DNA of 64,000 nucleotides from Siphlonurus alternatus (GCA_949825025.1 OX463779.1:30822359-30886358), one strand, 5' to 3'; shown: positions 1 to 12,626, counted from the first letter of the stretch. A program made the numbers and translations. The notes: generated from the letters alone by a model not told the origin.

Positions 1-157
1 AATATGATTGCTCTACTAAATGGTAATTGTATTATAATGAATCTTTGGCACAATTTCAAATGTGATACGTAGCTTCAATTTAATTCCAGCAACAAAACCA
101 CAATGTGTCTTCATAACAGAGATCATGTCAATACACCACACGGTCTTGATGACTCAC

Positions 158-3100
158 CGACTGGGTCTCCGTGGGAGCTGCGGAAGCTGATGGAGAGCCT
201 CCCCTCCTCGTGCAGCAGTCTGCGCTTGGCAAACGCCCTCGCGATCACCTTGTGTTTCTGGATATTGAGCTCCTTAGTTGCCCCTCGCTCCAGCACCTCC
301 CCGTCTGCAGTCCGTGCCACCAAAGCCAGGGCACGGGGGTCACTGTCAACATCAAGGTACAAGGGTCACATAAGCTTCTCGACTATAGGGACCAAGGGAG
401 GTCTTTAAATAACACTACTTAACCTAAATTTGTCCTAAAACTGCCTTAGGGCAACAGTTAGGACCCCATTAAGACTGTCTTAGTTTTACTATTTTAGAGA
501 ATTGTTGTCATTTGAAAAAAAAAAAAAAAAGGCATGTACAATTAAATAATTTTATAGCAGATCATGACAGGCATACTAGTGATAAACAACTTACCTGTAA
601 ATTGGAGTGCCCACACAGCAGGGGCTGCGACGCCTCAGTATTCGCAGCCAGGTTGCTCGACTCTTGGAGTTGATGAGCCAGGAGGCGACGAGAGCGGAGA
701 GCAGAAAGGGCGCCAGCAAGTGCAGCTGCACCACCGACAGACTTGGCTGTGAGCTTAGCAGACATGCAGAGTTGGTCTCCAGGGTGTGGCAGCTGTCACA
801 GATGAACAATCACATCAGGATACAATAATGAATAATAGTATTAGAATTTGCTAGTCAACAAAAATTATTGTGTGATGAAACAACAATCATAACAATTTTT
901 GTTCCTCTTGTAATTCAAATAAAGAGAAAATGTGGATGGGCTTTTATCAAGAACTTATGATAAATTAGTTTCTGTAAGACTTCTTACAATTTATAAATTT
1001 TAGAGTTACTTAACTATGATCACATTACTTTGACATTACTTTATGTAAATTTTATTAAAATTTAAATCATTGTAAAAATAACAATTATTGTTTCTACATG
1101 ATATTTGAAAGAGCATTAAAAAGTTACATATAAAAACTGTACTTGCACATTATTCCTAAAGGGTGAATATTTTTTTTTAAATGTTGCTGCCCTATGTAAG
1201 TTCCCCCCTCCACCCTTTCTCCTCTCACATTAGATGAAAAAAATGTATCAGTCATTTTTACAAAAATTAAGCATTACAACTCTACAGTTTTCACCAATCT
1301 ATTAAATTTGTTGATAGAGACTCACATGACGGAGCGGTGCAAGGCCTTGTACCAGCCGTCTGCATGCTTGTACTCGTAGACGTGGCAGGCAAGGGTGAGC
1401 AGGCAGAGTGCCAGGATCCCCAGGGAGAAGAGGGAGATGCGGACCACCATAGCCTGGATTCGCTGGCCTGCTCGCTGTGACACTATGTCCTGTGAGTTGA
1501 TACGGATGCCCACCAGCGTCACCAGGCCTGCAATACGTGTCAATTTATAATTGAGGCTGTCAGTGTTAGGTCCTAAAAATTGTCTTTTGTTACAGCAATT
1601 TTCAAAAGCTAAAAATATAAACAAATATTCAAAAATGATAAATACAGCACATCTAATAACAGTAACTCATTCAATTTTCCATATTTAAAAAAAAAAAAAA
1701 AGGATTGGAAATTTTCCAGGTTGACAATCATGTGAAACGAATTTCAATTTGTAATACAACAATGCACCTTTTTACCCTTTTTGAAATCACAGACTTATAT
1801 ATATATTTTTTTAAATTACCACTATAATATAGTAGCAGCTGAAACAAACAATTAAAAACTTGACAAGAAGCATGCTTGTTTTGATAATTACCACAATGGA
1901 CAACATACATGTATGAAAAAGTTTTATTATAGAAATGAATAGAGGGTACCAAATTATGCTACTCTGAATTTTTCAGATTTTTTTGAGACCCAGAACTATT
2001 TTTAAATAATTATTGAAAGTGCGGCCACGCCCCCTGGAGGCGTCAATAGGCGTCTCGGTCCTACCCTTTTTATTAAGGATTCAGGAGTGCCAACTTAACT
2101 TACAGAACTTTCAATAATCATTTAAAAATAGTTCCGGGTTTCAAAAAAATCTGAAAATAATCAGAGTAGCATAATTTGGTACCCTTTATTCATTTCTGAA
2201 ATAAAATTTTTTCATGTATGTTGTCCATTCACAAAACAAAATTACTATTATAGATCAAAGTATATGCCTTGGTGTGGGAAAATTAGTACAGATTAAGAAA
2301 TGGAAGATACATACTAGATGAGGAAATCCAGCACTAGTCAGCGTGAAAGTAAAGAACACATGTATACAGTATTATGTTCCAACTTGAACCGTTCTCCACT
2401 CGGTACTTACCTCTGATGAGGAAGAACCCTCCTGCCAGGGTTGCCACGAGCACCGGTGCCAGCAGCAGGAAGGCCCTCGCTGCCACGCTGCTGCCCCCCG
2501 CCCCCCAGGGACTTCCCCCAGCAGTCCCCACGAAGCACACCCCCGAGCTGCTGTCTGCGTGCACCTCCCCCAGAGCCAGCGTGGTAATGGTGAGCACCAG
2601 AGGAAGTGACCAGGCCGCCAGGTGGAAGTAAGCACTCTTGGCGTCTATACTCTCCTTCATTCGACCTGTAGAGATAAAGAAACATTGAAATTAATTGCAA
2701 TTTTTATGTAATTGAATTTTCATCATGATAAAAGTTTATGATAACACAATTGTTTAATCAAAATATGATTTAAAGTTCCATAATGATTTAATACAATTCA
2801 TATAAAATAAACTGTACTTTATAAATAATAATACACATAATGCTTAATTAAAAAGAGTAAATATTTTACCTAGAGCCTTGAAGCTGATATGCCAAGAGTA
2901 GGCAAGGATGACGAACCAAACCAATGCTGCCATTAGGAAGTAGTACACCACGACGAAGACCATCACACAGGAGAGGTTTTCCCCAGCACTGAAAATATTG
3001 TACAAATAAGATCAGATTAAAACTAAGTTTGTAAATACTAGGTTTATTGTTTTTATTCCCCCCAAGGAATGCAATCTGAAGCTCATGGAGGAGAAACTTG

Positions 3101-4556
3101 AATTTATATTAATTATTAATACAAAAGTATTCAAATTTTCATCAAATTAAAAGATATTACAAAAAGTTGAAAAGCAAGTAAAATGAAATTATTTAATTTA
3201 ATGACTCTTTTACCTTGGCTCCGCCCCCCTTGCTGTTCCGTCACGTCTGCACAGAATGTCGGTGCGTGCTCCAGGCATGAACTGCAGCAACCAACCGGAG
3301 GTGGAGAAGAGGCAGCACAGGTTTAGGTAGAAGATGATGAGGGCAGGGTAGCGAGCAGCCGAGCCCCAGTCAACCAGGAATGTTGCCTGCATCAGACAAA
3401 CATACACTACATCAAGCCACGGCTACCTTTGTGTAATGACATGCTGAAAGTTCACATTTTGCTGATTTTACTGTTACTACAGAACAGAAAATTATTGAAT
3501 TTTTGCTGTGGATCGTTTTTACTTTAGCTGGACCTGCAGTAGTTATATTATGATGTAAACCACTGTGACTCACCACAACAAAAAGATTGAGCACCAGGGC
3601 AGCAGTGCCTCCCCAAGCAACGAGTCTCTGCAGTTGCCCGAGCTCCTCAGGGGAGAAAAGAGGAGTGTCACAGGGCAGGCTACAACCCTCCAGGCCAGGG
3701 TAGTGACGCTGAGGGTCTGTCGAGATGGTGATACCAGATGGAGGTGGAACGGGCACCAACGGAGATGGACACGTTGACGATGTGTTGAACTTAAGTTCTC
3801 GGACATCATTCTAAAATAAATTTATTATTAAATACTATATTTCCTAACCTGTATTTTGGTTTGTATTACCTTGCAAAGAGGTGGAAACAAATCAGTATCA
3901 TTGCAATTTAAAAATGGTGGAAATCCTTCATCTGTAAGACCCAATAATCTACAAGGTCCAAGAGCCATTCTACACATTTCTTGTGAAGGGAGATCAAATA
4001 AACGATTTTCACATCTTGGTAAGTGAAAGGCGCAAATTAGAGGTTGGACAACAGCCCAACATTTTGGAATGTGGCGTAGAACTTCCCAAGACTCCACAAT
4101 TTCCTAAAAAAAAAAATAAATAAATAAATAAATAAAAATGATTAAATGTGTCACAATTTTATTGACTTGTGTATTTTCAATATCTTACCAGCATTTCTGT
4201 TAGGCTGGTGACTTCTGGTAAAAGATCAAGACTAACTGTTGTATATGGAAGTTTGGTACCAAAGCATTGAAATACTAACGGAGTTCCAGGATGAGCTACT
4301 GTTGTGCTGTTAATGCTCTCACAGTCTGTAATTGTTTGACGTCGACAGTACTTGGGCCTCACTTCTAAGGAAATAAAATAAGTTAAAAAATCATTACAGC
4401 AATTGCTGCAAGGACAAGCTTACCGGAGCCAAGTTTTGAACGACCTCGTGGACTGTCGTGGACAACAAACTCTCGGACAGTAGTGCCATTGAGAGCTGAA
4501 TCAGCTGGATGTAATGTGAGCCACATCCAGACATAAGTGTAGTAAATTAGCCTCAT
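158..4556 (-). CDS. smo: Smoothened, Frizzled-class seven-TM Hedgehog signal transducer (3' end beyond window)
   Basis: Coding exons in transcript order: 4424-4556, 4189-4364, 3870-4103, 3574-3810, 3214-3386, 2870-2988, 2411-2665, 1326-1527, 595-792, 158-342; all junctions are GT/AG and phase-compatible, giving 637 residues so far. Exon 1 gives a hydrophobic signal peptide ([12 protein letters not shown]). Exons 2-4 encode the cysteine-rich extracellular domain ([32 protein letters not shown]) and linker (GLEGC). Exons 4-9 carry the seven membrane segments, with hallmarks [42 protein letters not shown] and [13 protein letters not shown]. Exon 10 has the juxtamembrane tail [10 protein letters not shown] and DPVG and ends in a donor at 153-157, so the long regulatory tail lies outside the window. 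The family relays Hedgehog signalling at plasma and ciliary membranes once Patched inhibition is lifted. The second extracellular loop has a Gly/Ser-rich stretch ([11 protein letters not shown]). An in-frame upstream ATG at 4604 is an alternative start; 4556 gives the better signal peptide. Confidence 0.96.
1896..2228. mobile_element. Palindromic MITE, family A copy 1, in smo intron 7
   Basis: About 333 bp inverted repeat with termini ATGGACAACATACATG / CATGTATGTTGTCCAT. Inner arms contain GCTACTCTGAATTTTTCAG and its complement, plus GAACTATTTTTAAAT. The inner arms match copies at 10143 and 45104, but the outermost bases differ. There is no coding capacity, and no clear target duplication is seen here. 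Confidence 0.8.
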
Positions 4557-6094
4557 TTTTTTCGACTGATAACAAAATTGAAGCAATGCATTAAAATACA
4601 GCATTTTTTACTGACAGCTATACATGCATATACCGTACAGAACTGAAGTTGGAGAAGAAAATATATTGCAGAACCTTGGGTGAGTTTTATACTCTGCAGT
4701 ATGGGGTTGCTGGGTGTCATTACAATAAATTAATAGTGCAGACATGCAGACAAAAGGGGGAAATTATGGGGGTGGGGGGTCCTGAAGCTGAAGGACCTCC
4801 TGTGAATTTTGTTCTCATTAATTTAGCAGCAAATAAATGTGTATGAGCTGCATAGTGATTGATGATGCATCATGGAGGTGTTGATGTTTTTTGAGCTGTG
4901 TTATTTTGTTGGGTATTTTGACACAGCATCATAACTCAGATAACTACTGTACTGTATGATTCAAAGAGAAGGATCTCACCTAAGAATAAAGTATCTTCAA
5001 TGAATGATCCATTCAAGAGCAAACAATGTGGCGGAGGGTGCAGAATAGTAGAAGGCACTCTACTCATACATTAAAAAAACAGGAATCACATCTCACATTG
5101 CTGGATCATGACAACAGCGGCGCAAGACCAGTTTAGACCACCCAAGATGATACACCCACGCCTCTGAAACAAGCCATTAAAAACAATAATTATTAATTAA
5201 ACTCAAGTTAATTTTCTTTCAAAGTAGTTATTATTTGTTTACGGAAGATTCTAAGTAAAAATTTATTTTCTTACGATCAAAATCTGAACAAAATTTTCAT
5301 ATTTTTCCAATGTTTTGACTTTTCCGCTTGCTGGACCACCCACGTGGGTAACGAATTTAGTTTGTCTTTTGTCAAGCTTCTACGATTTGTCGCTAGAGCG
5401 CAGAGCTATCGAAAGAGGCGTTTCCGGCGTTTCAGTATGGAGAATTAAGATGGCGCGCCAGAGTGAGCAACGCCGACGTGACTCTCCGCTCAAATTGTCT
5501 GTCCTCTCCTGGTAACTATCCCTATCCTATTCTATATATTAATCGTCTTGATTTCTATACTCCTATCCCCAGTCAATTTGATTCATAATCATCATCTCGC
5601 CTCACCGCATCCACATAATCCTACTTTGACCCTGCTCTTCGGTCGGCCCACAGGAGTCGACACGTTGAGAATCTTTCAAATTCCTGCCATTCCTTGCATG
5701 TTGTCGCCTGCATCATCAACCTACATTATTGCACCCCACACCACACCGTCAACCCAATGTCCTAAAATCCAACCAATTCCTTGTGTGGTTTTGGTTCACC
5801 CACGGTAACACGTGGTGGGCATATAGGTACCACTTCCATCATCACCTTGCATATCCCACATTTCATAATCATCCTATCCATTGTTCGTCCATTATCCTTT
5901 ACAAGACCCTGCAAAAAACAGTTCAACTATACAATTGATCCAAGTTACTCAGTACGTGGAATTATAGCCGTTTAGGCTCCTTCCAACAATTGTAAGAAGA
6001 AGAAGAAGAAGGCGTTTCAGTACGAAGGTTTCGAAAACAATACTTGATTTTAGTTGATTTGACTGTATTAATAATTAATAAATTGATTAAGAAG
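4557..6094. promoter_or_regulatory. Divergent smo/INTS12 intergenic region
   Basis: The two start codons face away from each other across about 1.5 kb. Removing the retroposon at 5438-6010 leaves under 1 kb of shared upstream DNA. The most GC-rich part is about 5315-5437, next to the inferred INTS12 leader, and is the best candidate for a promoter. No TATA box stands out. 4620-5310 holds nothing recognisable apart from short AT-rich sequence; a non-coding first exon of smo could lie there but cannot be placed. Confidence 0.45.
5438..6010 (+). mobile_element. Retroposon insertion with (GAA)n tail in the INTS12 leader
   Basis: The 12-bp sequence GGCGTTTCAGTA occurs at 5426-5437 and again at 6011-6022, exactly bracketing a 573-bp insert. 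The insert ends in a GAAGAAGAAGAAG-type tail. A perfect target duplication of this length with a simple-sequence 3' tail is typical of LINE/SINE retroposition. The short open frame starting at ATG 5450 lies inside the insert and is not part of INTS12. An internal block (CCTGCATCATC and surroundings) resembles sequence near 15590, so related relics exist in this window. Confidence 0.8.
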
Positions 6095-8372
6095 ATGGCT
6101 ACTCTAGAACTTGAAGCTGACTTTGTAAAGGGATTGCGACTTATGTTTTCTACCTCAAGAGATGCTCCCGACGCTTTGAGGACAATGCTGGATGAGGCCA
6201 TTCGTGCAAAGTATGGCACAACCAAGTCATTAGGAACATTCCAACCCGCGAAAATAAAGGTAAAATGAGTTATATGATATTACATTACAACATAAATATA
6301 ATATTGCTTGATTTTATTTTTAATTATGTTAATATTTTACAGGTGGAGGAAGAATATTCTTCTTCACATATTTTGACAGAACGGAACAGTGACGACTCTT
6401 GCTCCAGTAAGGAAGATGATGATGATGGTGGACTTGATTTGGAAATGATGGAAGAAGATCTCGCATGTACCGTTTGTGGGTATGCATATGTCAATTAATC
6501 TGACAGTTAACAAAGCCTACCAATGCCCGTCCTTCATATCTAAATTCCAGTTATTCTCATGGACATGTTTTTTTCCATTTGTCACCATTCAATACACTGA
6601 ATATCCAATTATAAAGAGCTTAATTTCACAGTACATAATCGAAATTTGTTACGGCAGTCTGCAGAAAAATCAAACTCGTCTTGATTTTCTTACGGAGCTA
6701 CGGTATGCACATTATATTTTCTGCGACGTTAACTCTACAGTATACAGTACCGGTAGCAATTTTTGATTATGTGAAAGTCCCATTATTATATGGACATATG
6801 CATTCACATATTTTGAACTTGATTTAAGGATGTTGCATTTAACATTTATTCATTCTTGCAACTCCTAGCAAATATATTAATATACATAATTATAGTATGT
6901 ATTCTTTTTCATCATGGCACCATAGACTGTCTTCATTACCGGTAATTAGTAATTGAAAAATAAGCTATTACTTAATATAAATGATTAATGTACTGACTAC
7001 AGTATTTATCTCTCATTCATTTGAACTTTTCCTGTGTACAGGTAGATGTGTACTTAGTATTAAATTAATTTTGAAACTTCTTCTTTGGAACAGGGGTATG
7101 AATGTTGGATCTCGTAACCGTCTGGTAGAGTGTGTCGACTGCCACGATCTCTATCACCAGGAGTGTCATCGGCCAGCTATCCTCGACCAAGAGATCAGTG
7201 ACTCTCGGCTTGCCTGGCATTGCTCAAGCTGTAGCCGAACCCTGCATCGGGCAACTGCACCAGAGACCAGCAGCAAGCAGGAAAAACAGGTGAGCATACT
7301 TCCATGTTTTTGAAACTAATGTACATAATTATTCTCTTCTTGGTACTAATTTCATTATTGAACAGTCCTCGTCCAGTAGCAAGAGCTCCAGCAAACACTC
7401 GTCCAAGTCGAGCAGTCAGTCGGGAGCAAGCAGGGAGAGTCCCCCCATTTCCAAGGCCTCGTCGTCCAGCAGATCTGAGTCATCTCAGTCCGCCTCGTTG
7501 TTCAAACGTGCTGATAAGGTAATTACAGTTTCAAAGGGTTTATAACTTTTGGGCCTTGTATTGATGCCACACTCAGCATATTGAATTTGTTGATATTAAA
7601 TGGTATATGCATTAAATGAAGAAATAGCAATTAAAAAAAGATATATATTATGTTTACATGAAACGGGGAAAAAAAGAGAAGATTCCAAGTATACTTTGAA
7701 TGTGTAATAATTTTTTTTAGGTAGTTCACAGTGAGCTCCTTTGTAATTGAATCTCAAAATTGCAACTTCTCCCGCATGGCAGATGTGTCGGAAAGCTAAG
7801 ACTTTGATGTGTTGCAGGGGATAAGCAGCTCGTCATCTGGTTCCTCCAGCCATAAGTCTGCTCCGTCAGGCCTGGCTGCCCTGGCCGCCAGCTATAACAA
7901 CAAGTCCAGCGGCAGCAGCAGCTCCTCCCACAAGTCGTCTGCCTTTGCCTCGGTCACTGGCAGCTCCTCAAAGAGCTCCACTTCCTCCTCGGCAACCCCC
8001 TCGAGCTTCTCCTCCAGCAGCAAAGGCTTCAGCTCATCAGGTGAGCAAATACGTTCTGAGTGAAGCAAGCTCAGAGAATAACGGGAGAAGGGGGTTTTGG
8101 AAGATGGGACTGACCTAGAAATTGAATTATCACTACTATCTGTACCTTACAGTGCTTGCTCCAGTTGCAAAGAAAATTAATTTAAAATAATTATTGTTAA
8201 TCAACTGCTTACTCCGTGTTTTGTATTTTATTCCACAGGTGGCAGCAGCTCCCAGAGCAGTAAGGGAGCTCCGAGCAGCCCCACCATGAGTGGCATCAAC
8301 GCAGACCGTCGGCTGCAGATCATGAAAAAGAAGGCCGCCAAACTTCAAGAGAAACGAAAGCACTCGAAGTGA
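6095..8372 (+). CDS. INTS12: Integrator complex subunit 12 (PHD-finger protein)
   Basis: Six exons: 6095-6259, 6343-6479, 7094-7289, 7366-7518, 7818-8040, 8239-8372 (TGA at 8370-8372), giving 335 residues. The N-terminal helix (ELEADFVKGLRLMF) matches the INTS12 start, and the ATG lies in an AAG-ATG-GCT context. A C4HC3 PHD finger spans about residues 97-147: CTVC, ECVDC, YHQEC, WHCSSC; intron 2 interrupts it just after the first zinc pair. An acidic patch (EDDDDGG) precedes it. Residues about 160-310 are very Ser-rich with short GLAALAA-type islands, as in other INTS12 proteins. The basic C-terminus (LQIMKKKAAKLQEKRK) is the family's signature ending. Integrator is a nuclear, RNA polymerase II-associated complex that cleaves snRNA and other nascent transcripts. 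At 335 residues it is shorter than the human protein, mostly in the Ser-rich part. Confidence 0.95.
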
Positions 8373-8484
8373 ATCGTGTGGCATAGGGGACCAGAAACAT
8401 TATATCATGTGCATGTAGGATGTTTCGTGTCGATTTTCTCGGATGTTTTATCTCATATCTACGTGTGTATGAAGAATTTACTAA

Positions 8485-8490
8485 AATAAA
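8485..8490 (+). terminator. INTS12 polyadenylation signal
   Basis: AATAAA lies 113 bp after the INTS12 stop codon, inside ACTAAAATAAAATG. It is the first canonical hexamer downstream of the gene. Confidence 0.7.
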
Positions 8491-8499
8491 ATGATTTTA

Positions 8500-9360
8500 T
8501 AAATTAAAAAGGAAACAGCTTTGTGCTTTTTGATTGAAAATTTCTTTTATAAACATTATAGTTTTAAAATCTGCGAAACTAGAGTAAATTTTGCCTGCAA
8601 GATCATCACTCAGGTAGGATAATTTATTTATACAGTACTTTTTATTTTTTTTTAGAGGTTAAAAACTCTTCTTGTTAACAACATACTGTATTCTTCTTTA
8701 CTTGTTTTGTTTTCTTCTGTATGGTTCAAACAAAAGTTATACTGTATCTTAGTGAAGGCATGTGAAGTAGGTACGTATACTGTACTCTTATACTGCACCC
8801 CGGTACATACTGAGATACTTCCTATAGTTCCTATACAAGCATATCATAATATATAGTATGTGTATTCATTTCTGTACTTTCTATGTTGTAATGACCTCAC
8901 TATTCTAATTTGCTGCATAAGGGGGGTTTTCTTATTTCACAATGTTATTTCTCAGACTTTGAAGCGAGGTGACGTAGAAGGGGGTGGGGGAGAGTATTAA
9001 TACATCCAATATACTGTATTTGGACATCTTTCCTCCCTCCCTGCCATCCCCCTCTATGCTGTTGATTCGCCACAGTGGCTGTGTAACCTAAATTTTTTTA
9101 ATTTATTATACACAGGCTTAATATAGTGTACAGTTAAGGGTAATAAAACTGGAACACTTGACGTACGAGAGAGTCGGACTAGCAACCAATAGTTCACTCA
9201 CCTCGCTGAGCAGCAACGCTGTCTATTATTGTGGCCAGGGGGACTCAGAGTAGGTGGTGGAGAGATAACTATGAGTCACCTCACCTGAACTTGGATGGTG
9301 TTGTCAGATAAGCCAAGCGAGTAGACTGATGGTGATCACTTTTACATTCAAGTGTCCCAG
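8500..9360. other. Intergenic, no gene seen
   Basis: AT-rich spacer after INTS12. Frequent stops in all frames; no conserved protein segment, palindrome or RNA gene was recognised. Confidence 0.6.
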
Positions 9361-9367
9361 TCTTATA

Positions 9368-9584
9368 AGGCAAGGATCCAGGGAGAGGGGGGGGGGGGCT
9401 GGGGGAACTGCAGCCCCCCCCCCCCCCCCCCCCCCCGCCGAAATTTTGGATTTAACACGGGCGATATAGGCATTACCCCCACTCCAATTTTTTTTGTTTT
9501 AACATTGGCCTTATGGAGGCAGTCCTTCCCGAAATTTTTCAGCCCCCCCCTCCCCCTGATTTTTTTTTTCTGGATCCGCGCCTG
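9368..9584. mobile_element. Short element with GGATCCAG termini and poly-C/poly-G tracts
   Basis: About 217 bp bounded by GGCAAGGATCCAG on the left and CTGGATCCGCGCC on the right, with runs of G near 9384 and of C near 9415-9436. The interior (CCTCCATAAGGCCAATGTTAAAA on the complementary strand, in shorter pieces) recurs in the fragment at 39940-40089, which shows a dispersed repeat rather than a unique sequence. No open frame of substance. Confidence 0.6.
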
Positions 9585-10142
9585 GACTTCATGACACACT
9601 GTGTACACAGCACTGTAATTGCAGTACACTGTATGTACTAATTTGATGTAGGTCGTTAACATAAAGTAGTATACATGCAGATAAGGGAATCTGGGGAAAG
9701 TGGATTTACTCTTCAACACGTTATATCAGTACAAAGTAAATAATCTTGTGTTAACAAGCATCAAGGTAAGGATACACAGGAAATATTATTAGAATTGCTC
9801 TCCTGACTTCTACATATAATATTATTTGTTTATAGAGTATTTCTTTATCATAACACAATGATCACTAAACATATTTTGAAATTCGTTTGTTAAGTTTATC
9901 CACAAATGTCAGTAGCGTGGCAAATACAAACATCATAAACTCCCCCCATCACCCGATTCCAACAGATTGTGATGTTTAAATATGAAAAGTAAATACATAA
10001 AGAAAACTCTCCTTAAATTTGGTACCATATCTTAGTTTTTTTATATGTGCAGTAACTTCTAAATATATTTCAGTAAAATACAGTACTCAAATATGTATTC
10101 AGAAAGTGAATCTTCATATGTACAGTACGGTATGTAGTGATA

Positions 10143-10463
10143 ATGGAGTATCGACCTCAATTTCTTTTATTGCAGAAATGGATAGAGGGTGCAAAGTTAT
10201 GCTACCCAAATTTTTTTCATATTTTTTTGAGACCGGGAACTATTTTTAAAAAAATTAATGAAAGTCCTTTTTGTGACGTCACGAGGCGGCAAGTCCCATC
10301 TTTTTCTTAAGGAGCGGCGTCTCGTGACGTCACGAAAAGGACTTTCAATAATTTTTTAAAAATAGTTTCCGGTCTAAAAAAAATCTAAAAAAAATCAGGG
10401 TGGCATAACTTTGCACCCTCTATCCATTTCTGCAATAAAAAAAAATTGAGGTCGATACTCCAT
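10143..10463. mobile_element. Palindromic MITE, family A copy 2
   Basis: About 321 bp hairpin with termini ATGGAGTATCGACCTCAA / TTGAGGTCGATACTCCAT. Both arms carry TGACGTCA (10274-10281 and 10325-10332). It matches the copy at 45104-45423 almost throughout. No coding capacity. Confidence 0.85.
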
Positions 10464-11943
10464 TATATTAGTGATTAAGGACCTTGATCTTTTATCTTTT
10501 CATTAACTCGCACCGGTAAGAATTTTAGAGGTAACAACTCAAAGGTTGCTTGGTAGGCAAGTTGCATCTTGATAATGAAACAGAGCAGACATAAAAACAA
10601 ATGTTATCAGAGCTTCAGAGATTAACGGGGTACATAGCTACGCAAAGTATTGTCTAACTACTACACAATCATTTAAAAAAAAAAAAAATGTGATGGTCAA
10701 ATATTAAGTCTTACATCCAGTTTTGCTACAAAAATAGTGAAAATATGCAGCACTGTGTACTGTGTAAAAATTATAATTATATTTATTAATTAATTAAATT
10801 AAAAAAAAAATACCTACATTAGAAAAACTATTTTTGCTTAACTTGTAAACGGTGAGTGATTTTTATGAAGCTCATAATATATTATAGGATAGAGGATCAT
10901 AGGATATACTGCAATTAACACTAAACAAAAGTAAAATTGATGCTAACAAAAGTACCGTGATTATTAAATTCTACAATATGTATTTAAATTAAGTAATGTA
11001 ATATCTAAAAAATTGGGAGTGGAAGATAGCCCCATAAAACTCCATAAGTTTAAGAAAAGCTAAATTGGTTGGGGGGGGTGGGGGGTAAGTGCATGCAGTA
11101 TTGTAGCCAAGAAAGTAAATATTGGAAGAAGGGGAGATGGATGGATGTTTTCATTTCTTCCGATGTATGTAATGGGGAGTTGGAAAGCTAAATAGTGGTG
11201 AATATTTTCCTTTGCTATACATGTCTGTTTTTCTATTTTATTATATTTCATTACATATTGTTTGTAATTTGCAAAATTCTAAAAAAAAAAAAAAAAAATC
11301 AAATTCAAATTTTTTATTCAATTTTTTATGTTGTGCATAGACGAACTTAGATCATGTCAATTAAAAAAAAAAAAATCGCAGTTCTGCTGCTGCGCTCCCT
11401 GTGTTGCACACTTGTATTATACCTTTACATGATGTATGTGTATGTACTTTATAAAGAAATGCGCACCATTTAATATAAATATGAAGTGTTAAGAAATTTT
11501 TTAATAAAAAAAAATTTATTGCATGTTATTTACTATAAAATAATTACAGTGCGTGATATTGGTAGGAGTAACCTGAATCGGCTCAATCGGCCAATCTAAA
11601 GTGTACCGACTTTATCGCTAAATAAACTTCAAAATCTCTTCACTTATATTGCGTTATAATTATTTTTTTTATAATTTTTTGCACAGGGAGTTTTTACTTT
11701 GTCGTTACATAATAAAATGCGTGTCAATATTACTGCGCGCGCGTGTATTATAATACATTATTTATATAAGAGCCTTTAATTAATGCTCCTTTTTTCAAAC
11801 GCTCCATTGGTTTCGAAGATCGGAACGTAATAAAATGTTTTATGAGTGAATACTTTCTCTTAGGAAAAAAAAAAAAAAAAAAAAAAAAGAACAACAAATC
11901 ATAGAACAAACAAAATATAGTTATTATAGTTATATACTCTATA
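10464..11943. other. Intergenic, AT-rich, no gene seen
   Basis: Simple AT-rich DNA with several A or T runs. No conserved protein, long palindrome or RNA gene was recognised. Confidence 0.55.
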
Positions 11944-12495
11944 CAATGGGGAATTCTCTTACAACTCAAATTTTAATTTAACTAATATATTATGATACGG
12001 TACATATTAACAATAAGTTTGACTTAAATTTCAACTTTTTTAGCTCAAATTTGGGGACTCTGAAGGGATTATTAGAATAGGGGCAAAGTATGCAACCCGC
12101 GCGCAAAACTGAAAATTGTGACGTAGAAACTCCCTAGTTAACACACAACAACTGCCTGATATCATAGTTTGAGCGTCAAGGAGTGATTGGCTATAAATTT
12201 TAGTAACACGATCGAAATCAGCGGGTTTTTCTACCCTAGTATCAATAGTTTTGTCTCTAATATCAGTTTACTTTAAGAGTGATAATCGAAAATATAAATT
12301 TATTGCAGGAAAATTTCGCCTGCTAGGCAGTTTCTACGTCACGTTTTGGCGCTAAATTCAAAAGAAGGAAGATTTTTAAAAAATTCCCTTGTCTCCAATT
12401 TTGAAAATTGAAACTTTTTTGTTTTGGGACATTTAATTTCAAGGCATGGAGCATCTGAAAAAAAATTAAAATAAATGTAGGAGAATTCCCCATTG
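11944..12495. mobile_element. Imperfect palindromic element with CAATGGGGAATTCTC termini
   Basis: About 552 bp. The left end reads CAATGGGGAATTCTC and the right end GAGAATTCCCCATTG. Inner arms share GTGACGTAGAAACT and its complement AGTTTCTACGTCAC near 12119 and 12329. Arms are diverged, so it is an old MITE-like insertion. No target duplication was identified. Confidence 0.6.
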
Positions 12496-12516
12496 TCATT
12501 TACTAGTAACTTGCTG

Positions 12517-12546
12517 TGTATATGTGTATATATATATGTGTGTATA

Positions 12547-12622
<76 letters not shown>
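12517..12622. repeat. (TA)n/(TG)n microsatellite
   Basis: TGTATATG-type units grade into an uninterrupted TA tract of about 70 bp. The apparent open frames here are a product of the repeat. Confidence 0.95.

Positions 12623-12626
<4 letters not shown>

Noticed and set aside
5450..5515. ATG-led frame MARQSEQRRRDSPLK upstream of INTS12
   Set aside because: It lies inside the retroposon insert and does not resemble the INTS12 N-terminus, which starts cleanly at 6095.
9127..9255. Short frame ending NAVYYCGQGDSE, reminiscent of an immunoglobulin V F-strand
   Set aside because: It is only about 43 residues, bounded by stops, with no preceding cysteine, tryptophan or splice sites; most likely chance.
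9352..9719. Proline/glycine-rich frames on both strands
   Set aside because: Produced by poly-C/poly-G tracts of a dispersed repeat.
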